Shown piece after piece: positions 34,583 to 41,589 of a stretch of DNA of 64,000 nt. Position numbers and translations under genes: made by a program. Numbering within the stretch: the stretch's first letter is position 1; the number at the start of each line of letters is the position of its first letter. Location: assembly GCA_902785705.1 (NCBI GenBank), contig CACZZN010000009.1:1-64000 (forward strand), read 5' to 3'. This DNA comes from an uncultured Veillonellaceae bacterium. GTDB lineage: Bacteria > Bacillota > Negativicutes > Selenomonadales > Selenomonadaceae. A model generated the notes under the pieces. That model was not told the DNA's origin and searched no databases. It saw only the letters and a list, made by a program, of their open reading frames with translations.

Positions 34583-35359
34583 ATGGGACAGGTAGTGGAG
34601 AAGACGGCAAAAACCATCAGCCAGGCTTTGGCCGAGGCATTGGAGGAGCTTGGCGTTTCCGAGGAACAGGTGGACTATGAGGTGCTGGAGTATCCTTCCA
34701 AGGGATTGTTCGGCGTTCTGGGAGCGAAGCCTGCGCGTATCCGTGTGAAGCTGAGGGAATCGCGCTATCGCAGGCACCATGAGCCTGCAAGGAAGGAAAA
34801 AGAAGAAGGGGCGCAGGCAGAGCAGGATGTTTCGGAACAGACGGCGCCGGAGCCTCGTGAGTATCATCTGGTGCTGAATGACGAATCCTTGGCGCGTGCC
34901 AAGGCGTTCCTGTCGGAAATATTCCGCGTGATGGAGCTGGAAGTGGAAATATCCTCTGAAACGACGGAAGAAGGATATGTGATCCGGCTGGAAGGCGAGA
35001 ATTTAGGGATACTCATCGGCAAGCGGGGACAGACGCTGGATGCTCTGCAGTATCTCGCGAATCTGGCGGCAAACCGGGGAGAGTCGGAGCGCATCCGGGT
35101 GATTTTGGATATCGAGAACTACCGCGACCGCAGGGAGGAAACGCTTCGCAATCTGGCGAAGCGGCTGGCGGACAAAGCGGTGCGCATGCATCAGGATGTC
35201 AAGCTGGAACCCATGAACCGCCATGAGCGCAAGATCATTCATATGGCCTTGCAGGAGTACAGGCGTGTCACGACGACGAGCGAGGGCGAGGAGCCATACC
35301 GCTGCGTGATTATCATGCCGAACAAACAGCGGCGCGGCGGAAGACGCAAACCGGAATAG
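34583..35359 (+). CDS. jag: Jag/KhpB RNA-binding protein
   Basis: The 258-aa protein has the Jag N-terminal domain (AKTISQALAEALEELGVSEEQVDYEVLEYPSKGLFGVLG), a charged linker, a KH domain with the GxxG-type loop (NLGILIGKRGQTLDALQYLANLAA) and an R3H domain (VKLEPMNRHERKIIHMALQ). With KhpA it binds RNA and affects cell division in other Firmicutes. It lies after yidC in the standard order. Confidence 0.95.
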   Translation: MGQVVEKTAKTISQALAEALEELGVSEEQVDYEVLEYPSKGLFGVLGAKPARIRVKLRESRYRRHHEPARKEKEEGAQAEQDVSEQTAPEPREYHLVLNDESLARAKAFLSEIFRVMELEVEISSETTEEGYVIRLEGENLGILIGKRGQTLDALQYLANLAANRGESERIRVILDIENYRDRREETLRNLAKRLADKAVRMHQDVKLEPMNRHERKIIHMALQEYRRVTTTSEGEEPYRCVIIMPNKQRRGGRRKPE

Positions 35360-35386
35360 AATGACAGTTGAGCAAGAGAACGGTGG

Positions 35387-35431
35387 AAGAGTTGTCTTGT
35401 CGCAGGGGATTTCCTGCGGGGGACAGCTCTT
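35387..35431 (+). terminator. Hairpin between jag and mnmE (possible attenuator)
   Basis: AAGAGTTGTC (35387-35396) pairs with GACAGCTCTT (35422-35431) with one wobble, enclosing an inner CAGG/CCTG pair, and is followed by TCTT. The T-run is short, so read-through into mnmE is likely. Confidence 0.4.
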
Positions 35432-35455
35432 TCTTCATATTGGGGAGATTGGAGT

Positions 35456-36847
35456 GTGACGGCTATGCAGCAGGAGGATACCATCAGTGCGATTGCCACG
35501 GCAGGCGGGGAAGCGGGGATAGGAATCGTCAGGATTTCCGGGAGGACGGCCCTTTCCGTGGCGGATCGGATATTTCGCGCGAAAAACGGCAAGCGTCTGT
35601 CGGATATGGAATCTCACCGTGCCGTCTACGGAACGGTCGCGGACGATGAAGGGAGACCCGTGGATGAGGCCATGGCGCTCATCATGCGGTCGCCCCATTC
35701 CTACACGAAAGAGGATGTGGTGGAGCTTCAGTGCCATGGGGGAAGGCTTGTGCTGCGTCAGGTGCTGTCCTTGACCTATTGCGCGGGAGCGCGTCCGGCT
35801 GAGCGTGGCGAGTTCACGAAAAGGGCTTTTCTGAACGGCAGGCTGGATCTTTCGCAGGCGCAGGCCGTCATGGACGTGATTCAGGCAAAGACGGATTCCG
35901 CCCTGAGGGCCGCAGAGGGGAATCTTTCCGGAAAATTCTCTGCGAAGATACGGGAAATGAGGAATGAGATCCTGGGGGTGATCGCGCATTTGGAAGCGTT
36001 GATTGATTTCCCCGAGGAAGATGTGGATGATATATCACTGGAGGATGCAAGGAAAACTGTGGCGGGATTGGCCGACAGATTGCGCAAGCTCCTCCAAACA
36101 GCGCATGCAGGGCAGATCCTGCGGGAAGGGCTGATGACGGCCATCATCGGCAGGCCGAATGTGGGAAAATCCAGCCTTCTCAATATGCTCCTTCGGACAG
36201 AGCGCGCCATCGTGACGGATATCCCGGGTACGACGAGGGACAGTATCGAGGAATACGCGGATATCGGAGGGGTTCCGCTCCGCATCATTGATACGGCAGG
36301 CATCCGGGCCACGGAGGACAAGGTGGAGCGCATCGGCGTCGAGAAGTCGCGGGAATATGCGGAGCAGGCAGCCCTTCTTCTGGTCCTGTTCGACGGCTCG
36401 CAGGAGCTTTCCACAGAGGACGAGGAAATCCTTGCTTTGCTGGAGGGAAAGCAGGCCATCCTGCTGGTGAACAAGTCCGATCTGCCCCAAAAGGTCGATC
36501 CGGGGATCCTGCGGCAGCGATTCCCGGATTTCCCGGTCCTCCCCATCTCCACAAAGGCCGAGAACGGCTTGGAATCCCTTCAGAAGGCTATTTTGGATAA
36601 GGTGTATACCACAGGCTGCGATGAAGAGGAAACAACCCTTGTACGCGACGAGAGAGAGGCTCATCTCTTGCGCCGCGTGCTGGAGCATCTGAACGAAGCG
36701 ATCAATGCCATGGATGGTTCGATGGACGCGGATCTCGTATCCATCGACCTGCGTTCCGCATGGGAAATTCTCGGCGAGCTGACAGGCGAGATGGCAGGAG
36801 AAGATATCATTGACGAGATTTTCTCGCGTTTCTGCATTGGAAAATAA
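35456..36847 (+). CDS. mnmE: tRNA modification GTPase MnmE
   Basis: The 463-aa protein has the N-terminal tetrahydrofolate-binding domain (DTISAIATAGGEAGIGIVRISG), the helical domain, an inserted G domain (GRPNVGKSSLLNMLL, DIPGTTRDSIEE, DTAGIRAT, NKSD) and the C-terminal FCIGK with the catalytic cysteine. With MnmG it makes cmnm5U34 in tRNA. The start is GTG at 35456. In most relatives mnmG follows directly; here it lies 18 kb away. Confidence 0.97.
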   Translation: MTAMQQEDTISAIATAGGEAGIGIVRISGRTALSVADRIFRAKNGKRLSDMESHRAVYGTVADDEGRPVDEAMALIMRSPHSYTKEDVVELQCHGGRLVLRQVLSLTYCAGARPAERGEFTKRAFLNGRLDLSQAQAVMDVIQAKTDSALRAAEGNLSGKFSAKIREMRNEILGVIAHLEALIDFPEEDVDDISLEDARKTVAGLADRLRKLLQTAHAGQILREGLMTAIIGRPNVGKSSLLNMLLRTERAIVTDIPGTTRDSIEEYADIGGVPLRIIDTAGIRATEDKVERIGVEKSREYAEQAALLLVLFDGSQELSTEDEEILALLEGKQAILLVNKSDLPQKVDPGILRQRFPDFPVLPISTKAENGLESLQKAILDKVYTTGCDEEETTLVRDEREAHLLRRVLEHLNEAINAMDGSMDADLVSIDLRSAWEILGELTGEMAGEDIIDEIFSRFCIGK

Positions 36848-36854
36848 TCAATAT

Positions 36855-37014
36855 GGAAACACTGATTCATTCAGCCGCCCATCTTGACGCATCTTGCATG
36901 TCCTCCCTGTGTCGACAAATCCTCGACATAGCACCACTATGACTGCGGTTTGTCTCCTTGGGAGGCACATGCAATCTACGCCAAGCTGGACGACTTCATT
37001 TCATCAGTGTTTCC
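36855..37014. repeat. MITE-like dispersed repeat, family B, complete copy
   Basis: Perfect 12-bp terminal inverted repeats GGAAACACTGAT (36855-36866) and ATCAGTGTTTCC (37003-37014) bound a 160-bp element. The interior holds the reverse complement of the 49-bp block at 25862-25910, including the hairpin CATAGCACCACTATG. It begins 8 bp after the mnmE stop codon. No coding capacity. Confidence 0.85.
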
Positions 37015-37073
37015 ATAGATTTTTTCTATTTTTAGATTAATAAAATTTATATTAAATAATTTAAATATAAATA

Positions 37074-37102
37074 TTGCAAATTTTGTTTTTGTAGTGTAGA
37101 AT
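37074..37102 (+). promoter_or_regulatory. Promoter with AT-rich upstream region, before the 98-aa gene
   Basis: TTGCAA (37074-37079), a 17-bp spacer and TAGAAT (37097-37102). The 55 bases upstream are almost pure A and T, which would act as an UP element. The predicted transcript carries the whole 217-bp family A element as a leader of about 260 bases before the gene at 37369. Confidence 0.55.
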
Positions 37103-37123
37103 AATGTGCGTGTAGGAAAACCT

Positions 37124-37340
37124 AAGGAGCTGTGCAAAAATAATCGATACAGAATGCGCAGGATGAATTTGTCATGACAAAGCGGAGGAGTGAGTCATAG
37201 TGGTGCTATGTCGAACGGCTGATGTGCCAGTGGCACGTCAGCGAGAATCCTGAGCCCATGGCGAAGGATTGTCCGACCGACAACGCAGTCATGGCAAATT
37301 CAGACAGGCAGAATGCAGTGATTATTTGCGCACAGTTCCT
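37124..37340. repeat. MITE-like dispersed repeat, family A ends with family B core
   Basis: The terminal inverted repeats match at 18 of 21 positions (AGGAGCTGTGCAAAAATAAT on the left, ATTATTTGCGCACAGTTCCT on the right). The interior has AGTCATAGTGGTGCTATGTCGA as in family B, and an extra hairpin CTGATGTGCC/GGCACGTCAG around 37218-37240. At 217 bp it is the longest copy. Together with the family B copy before it, this fills the gap 36848-37368. Confidence 0.75.
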
Positions 37341-37368
37341 GACTTCAAAATGGAAGGAGGTGGACTCT

Positions 37369-37665
37369 ATGTACGCATGGACTGCTGTTATCAAAAAAAG
37401 GGAAACATCCTTGATCATCGGGTTCAGTTTCGGCAGCGACCTGAGTTGCTACGGACGTTTGCGATATCGGAGGGATAAGGGCAGGATGGAGCTTCTGCGC
37501 ATGCCAAAACAGGAGATCACCGGCCGCGAGCTGAAGAACTTCGTGACAGAGCTGCAATGTGCTCTCCGGGACGATGTCATTCCCTGGCAAAAAACCTGTA
37601 TGCATTACCGTTCGGTCGAAGACGAGGAAGAATTCGGTCGGATGATGGATAAGGTTTATGCCTGA
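37369..37665 (+). CDS. Hypothetical protein, 98 aa
   Basis: I do not recognise the family. The ATG at 37369 has GGAGG nine bases upstream; the frame is open earlier but crosses the repeat. The protein is soluble and mixed-charge: MYAWTAVIKKRETSLIIGFS, then GRLRYRRDKGRMELLRMPKQ, then ITGRELKNFVTELQCALRDD and a C-terminal MHYRSVEDEEEFGRMMDKV. The first half suggests beta strands and the second a helix, the look of a small regulatory or antitoxin-like protein, but this is only an impression. A clear terminator follows. It is not in an operon with the recombinase. Confidence 0.65.
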   Translation: MYAWTAVIKKRETSLIIGFSFGSDLSCYGRLRYRRDKGRMELLRMPKQEITGRELKNFVTELQCALRDDVIPWQKTCMHYRSVEDEEEFGRMMDKVYA

Positions 37666-37687
37666 TGTTTTGTGGTTTCTTGCACGA

Positions 37688-37725
37688 AAAAGGCCGAGAG
37701 CCCCGAAATGGGCTTTCGGCCTTTT
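37688..37725 (+). terminator. Terminator after the 98-aa gene
   Basis: A 16-bp stem (AAAAGGCCGAGAGCCC with GGGCTTTCGGCCTTTT) encloses a 6-base loop and ends in a T-run. Confidence 0.85.
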
Positions 37726-37812
37726 GCTGTGCGGCAAGTTCAAACAAGAAATGCGGAAAGTGGGTGAATGTATTAGACTCTTCTTGCAAGTATTCGTGCA
37801 GGAGGGATTTGC

Positions 37813-38406
37813 ATGCAGAAGAAAATATACGGATATGTCAGGGTGAGCACAAGAGAGCAAAACGCAGATCGCCAGATGGCTTCCATGCGGGAGATGGATG
37901 TGCCGGAGGAGAACATTTATCTGGATCGAATGTCGGGAAAGGATTTCAACCGTCCGAGGTATCAAAAACTCCTTCGGAAACTGGATTCGGATTCGTTGCT
38001 CTATATTCACTCGATTGATCGGCTGGGAAGGAACTATACAGAGATACAGGAGGAGTGGAGGCGCATTACAAAACGAAAAGGCGCGGATATCGTAGTCATC
38101 GACATGCCCCTGCTAGACACAAGGCGCGGCAAGGATTTGATGGGGACATTCCTCAGTGACATTGTCCTGCAGGTTTTGTCCTTTGTAGCGGAGAATGAAC
38201 GCTCCGCCATCCGCCAGCGTCAGGCAGAGGGAATAGCAGAGGCAAAGAAAAAAGGCACCCGTTTCGGACGCCCGAGAAAACCTGTACCGGAAGGATTCCA
38301 ACATCAATACCAGAAATGGAGGGAAGGCAAAACAACCCTAAAAGAGGCCGCAAAGGCCTGTGGTATGCCTTTGAGCACATTTTATGCGAAGGGGAAAGCG
38401 TTGTGA
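37813..38406 (+). CDS. Serine recombinase, resolvase/DNA-invertase (Hin/Pin) family
   Basis: The 197-aa protein has the resolvase catalytic domain: IYGYVRVSTREQNADRQ with the nucleophilic serine (residue 11), DRMSGKDFNRPRYQKLL, LYIHSIDRLGRNYTEI with the DRLGR motif, and LSFVAENERSAIRQRQAEGI followed by the long E-helix AEAKKKGTRFGRPRKPVP. A C-terminal helix-turn-helix follows (TTLKEAAKACGMPLSTFYAKG). Size and layout equal Hin, Gin or Tn3-type resolvases. It lies 200 bp before two flagellin genes, and paired palindromes lie between. Inversion or resolution at the flagellin promoter is a hypothesis. Confidence 0.93.
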   Translation: MQKKIYGYVRVSTREQNADRQMASMREMDVPEENIYLDRMSGKDFNRPRYQKLLRKLDSDSLLYIHSIDRLGRNYTEIQEEWRRITKRKGADIVVIDMPLLDTRRGKDLMGTFLSDIVLQVLSFVAENERSAIRQRQAEGIAEAKKKGTRFGRPRKPVPEGFQHQYQKWREGKTTLKEAAKACGMPLSTFYAKGKAL

Positions 38407-38443
38407 GGGGGAACGCAGCGTTTCGCATGAGAAAAATTTCTAA

Positions 38444-38457
38444 AAAGGTATACCTTT
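38444..38457. other. Palindromic site 1 between the recombinase and flagellin
   Basis: AAAGGTATACCTTT is a perfect 14-bp palindrome 38 bp after the recombinase stop. A near copy lies at 38547. The two bracket the candidate sigma-28 promoter, with centres about 105 bp apart. They could be recombinase crossover sites, res sub-sites or operators. Confidence 0.55.
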
Positions 38458-38490
38458 GTAAAATTCAATATTTTGCTTAGGAAAACGGCG

Positions 38491-38516
38491 TAAAGTTACG
38501 ATAACATGCTTGATAG
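38491..38516 (+). promoter_or_regulatory. Candidate sigma-28 (FliA/SigD) flagellin promoter
   Basis: TAAAGTTA (38491-38498), a 10-bp spacer and CTTGATAG (38509-38516) resemble the flagellar consensus TAAAGTTT-N11-GCCGATAA, with the TAAAGTT and GATA parts matching. It lies about 90 bp before the first flagellin. Confidence 0.55.
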
Positions 38517-38546
38517 GATGATTGTTTTCGATGTACAATATTTTTA

Positions 38547-38563
38547 AAAAGGTTATACCTTTT
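38547..38563. other. Palindromic site 2 between the recombinase and flagellin
   Basis: AAAAGGT, TAT, ACCTTTT: a 7-bp inverted repeat around three bases, closely similar to site 1 at 38444 (AAAGGTATACCTTT). It lies between the candidate promoter and the flagellin start, where it would also be in the 5' leader. Confidence 0.55.
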
Positions 38564-38604
38564 AAAATACACGTGCGAATGCAGCGAACACGGAGGTTGT
38601 TGTA

Positions 38605-41568
38605 ATGGCGATGACGGTTCTGAATAATACATCAGCAATGATGACATTGGGAGAATTGAACAAGAATGTGTCGGAGGTGGGCAAGAGGCTCAAAAAGATT
38701 TCCTCCGGGCAAAATATCAACAGTGCCGGAGACGATGCATCGGGATTTTCGATTTCCGAGCGCATGAGGGTGAGGATTCGCGCACTGGAGCAGGATGAGC
38801 GCAATGTGCAAAATGGGGCATCCATGCTGCGAGTGGCAGAGGGAGCTATTCAGTCGCAATTGGATATCATGAGGACCATCAAAGCCAAAGTGATCGATGC
38901 GGACAATGACTCCAACACGGATCTGGATCGGGCTACCATCCAGAAGGAAATCAATCAGGGATTTCGTCAGATCAACGATATCGCCTACGAGACAACCTAC
39001 AACGGCAGAATTTTGCTGATTGGAGGAACGAAGGTGGATGAGGTCTACTCTTGGAGGGTTTTGGATCACACGGAAGAAATAGAGGGCGCTGATTCACTGA
39101 ATTGGATTGCGGATGTCTATGATACCTTGGACAATATCCATGGCCCGTTTGATGTGCTGCCCAGTTACTCCGACCAGGTCGCTACGGCAGAACCCTTGCT
39201 TGGGAGTGCGTCTAGCGTCAATCTGGCAGGCGGCGTCGATGGCTATTATGATCCTCCGACCACGGAGGGACCGGCGACCTTTACGATGGACTTCAGCGGA
39301 TATGCGGATGCGAGCGAGCTGGACGGCGTGGGATTTACATGCGGCGGGAGAAATTATGTGTTTTCGACGAATGCTGGAACGAATTACAGAACGGGAACCG
39401 TGATTTCGATTTCTGACAGTGACAGTTGGAGTGCCGTGGCGACGAAGATGGCCAGCGCTGTCGGGTATATCGCTAGCGGAACGGCTGCGGGAAATGTATT
39501 GACATTCACGACCAGCGGGACGGGAACAAGCGCCGACACCACGACTCCGCCCGTGACCGGCTGGTCGAATGGAGCCAGCTCGACAACGGTTATGGTGGGT
39601 GTCCATCCGGCTTATAATGCCCGGACAAGCGCGTCTGCCACCGGGTTGGGAAGCTTTTCGGCAAGCGGGAAGAATGCCTTTCCGGGTACGTACCATCCGG
39701 CAGTGACCGAATGGGAGGAATATGTAGACCCAAACACCGATGAGCGGACGGGCAGGTGGGTGGAAGTAAGTCCTGCTTATTATGATAACGACAGCAGACC
39801 GGCTACCGCAGCAACTGTCACGAAAGACATCTCCGGTGTGACGGACGGTTCCGGTATCACGATTTCAGGCCCGAACGGCACTGCCTATGTGAAATTTGTG
39901 AGCGGAACATCGCCGCTTCAGCAGGACAGCACGGGAGTTTATACTGTGGGAATCAATGCTGCGGTGTCCGGCACGGAACTGAAGCAATGGGTTAGTACGG
40001 GAAATCCCTTGGGAGGATCTGGGAGCGGAGTCATGTTTTCGCTGCAGGGGGGACAGATGACGCTCACTGCGCGAAATGCAGGGGGATACACCATCAGCGT
40101 TTCGGACGGCATTACTGGGCAATCGGCGGTTGATGCCTATGAGGGAGATCCGAGAACGACCGAATACGCTGCGGTGCAGGCGTTTAGCGGTGCGGTTTCC
40201 AATGCGACCGGCGGGACGGATCGGGGACTGTATCACAGCCCGATCTATGCTACCTATACCATGGATTTGACATCTTATGACACGATCAGCACAGCGAGTT
40301 TGGACTCCTTTATTGATGAGGTGCTGGGAAAAAGTCTGCATACGCCGCGCGGAACTTATGAGTTCATCGACACTACCGTTCCCTCCTCCATGGATGCCTT
40401 GGGAGCCAGTTCGTCGGCCATGACGGTGGATTTGAAGGACTTGCGCACTGCGGTCAATCGTGGCGAGTCCATCGCGGATGCCTTCATTTCCATGATGGCG
40501 GGACGGCCGGGAATTTCGGATGGCAGCGATGACGAAGCCGGAACTAAGGCACTCACATTTACGGCGTACAGCGCCGGAACGGCCGGAAATTCCGAAACCC
40601 TCAGCATTCGGGAAGGAAAATTAAGTTCCTACACGGTGGATGTGGGGCAGGCCGTTGCGAACGACCCGTCCTTCAGCTTTCCGGATTCCCTCGTAGGAAA
40701 AGGCTTTCGAGCCTATTGTGCCACCTGCTCGGAACAGTGGTTCAACTTCCAGTTCACGATGGGCGGGGAAATGGATCTTCTCCGGCCGACCAGCGGATCT
40801 TCGGGAGCCGATCTGGTAACCACGTTGATTGATATCCACGAGGTGACCGGTGTATCGTCTTTGATCCAGGCGATTTACGAACAGGGTGGGGAGGCCATGG
40901 AGCACATCCGAAATGGGCACGCTCATACCCTGCATATCGCGGCAGACCCGGAGGATGGAACCTTCACCGTCTATGATCACCGCAAATTTGCGCTTACAAG
41001 CGATAGATTCCCTAATCTGCAGGAAAAGGGAGCGAAGTTGGCAGATGGGCTGGTGGATGATGTCGTTTTAATGAAGCGGGGCGTTTTTGTCAATGATCTG
41101 GTTATTCACGATACCGATAAAGCGAGCCAGAACATTCACATACGGATTCCTCAGACCTCTATGGATCATCTGTTCAGCTTCAGCCCGGGGACGATGAAGC
41201 TGTCGGAATTCAATGTCATGACTGCCCAAAATAGGGAAAAGCTCTTGGGTAATCAGGCCGGTCGGAATTCACGTGATGGCAGCCGATTTGTGAAAGCGGA
41301 AGAGAGAGGCTTATTGGACAGCGCGATCGACTACCTCACTGCGGCCAATACCCTGATCGGTTCCGAAATCAATCGGCTGGACAATTCTCGAGGAAACATT
41401 GTGACATCTCAGGAGAGCACTCAGTTCTCCGAGTCCACCATCCGCGATGCGGACATGGCGAAAGAAATGGTGAACTACACGAAGGCCAACGTCTTGTCCC
41501 AATCGGCCCAGTCCATGCTGGCGCAGGCGAACCAGAATGCCAGCGGTGTATTGTCTTTGCTTCAATAG
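38605..41568 (+). CDS. Very large flagellin (987 aa) with an expanded central domain
   Basis: The conserved flagellin ends are intact. Residues 1-140 carry MTVLNNTSAMMTLGELNKNV, GDDASGFSISERMRVRI and YNGRILL (D0/D1). The last 85 residues carry SAIDYLTAANTLIGSEINRL, ESTIRDADMAKEMVNYTKAN and SMLAQANQNASGVLSLLQ. Between them lie about 760 residues, rich in Gly, Ser, Thr and Ala, that would be exposed on the filament. Common flagellins have 270-550 aa. No HExxH protease motif of the flagellinolysin type was seen in the insert. ACGGAGG precedes the ATG. It probably has its own sigma-28 promoter and is co-transcribed with the next flagellin 21 bp downstream. Many Ser/Thr residues would allow glycosylation; that is not shown. 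Confidence 0.93.
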   Translation: MAMTVLNNTSAMMTLGELNKNVSEVGKRLKKISSGQNINSAGDDASGFSISERMRVRIRALEQDERNVQNGASMLRVAEGAIQSQLDIMRTIKAKVIDADNDSNTDLDRATIQKEINQGFRQINDIAYETTYNGRILLIGGTKVDEVYSWRVLDHTEEIEGADSLNWIADVYDTLDNIHGPFDVLPSYSDQVATAEPLLGSASSVNLAGGVDGYYDPPTTEGPATFTMDFSGYADASELDGVGFTCGGRNYVFSTNAGTNYRTGTVISISDSDSWSAVATKMASAVGYIASGTAAGNVLTFTTSGTGTSADTTTPPVTGWSNGASSTTVMVGVHPAYNARTSASATGLGSFSASGKNAFPGTYHPAVTEWEEYVDPNTDERTGRWVEVSPAYYDNDSRPATAATVTKDISGVTDGSGITISGPNGTAYVKFVSGTSPLQQDSTGVYTVGINAAVSGTELKQWVSTGNPLGGSGSGVMFSLQGGQMTLTARNAGGYTISVSDGITGQSAVDAYEGDPRTTEYAAVQAFSGAVSNATGGTDRGLYHSPIYATYTMDLTSYDTISTASLDSFIDEVLGKSLHTPRGTYEFIDTTVPSSMDALGASSSAMTVDLKDLRTAVNRGESIADAFISMMAGRPGISDGSDDEAGTKALTFTAYSAGTAGNSETLSIREGKLSSYTVDVGQAVANDPSFSFPDSLVGKGFRAYCATCSEQWFNFQFTMGGEMDLLRPTSGSSGADLVTTLIDIHEVTGVSSLIQAIYEQGGEAMEHIRNGHAHTLHIAADPEDGTFTVYDHRKFALTSDRFPNLQEKGAKLADGLVDDVVLMKRGVFVNDLVIHDTDKASQNIHIRIPQTSMDHLFSFSPGTMKLSEFNVMTAQNREKLLGNQAGRNSRDGSRFVKAEERGLLDSAIDYLTAANTLIGSEINRLDNSRGNIVTSQESTQFSESTIRDADMAKEMVNYTKANVLSQSAQSMLAQANQNASGVLSLLQ

Positions 41569-41589
41569 TTTTTGAAAAGGTGATCTTGA

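Noticed and set aside
37222-37368. Upstream extension of the 98-aa hypothetical gene
   Set aside because: The 49 extra codons lie mostly inside the dispersed repeat, and a good ribosome-binding site marks the internal start at 37369.
38605-41568. Flagellinolysin (enzymatic flagellin)
   Set aside because: Large flagellins sometimes carry a zinc protease domain, but no HExxH motif was found; IDIHEVTG is the nearest and lacks the second histidine.
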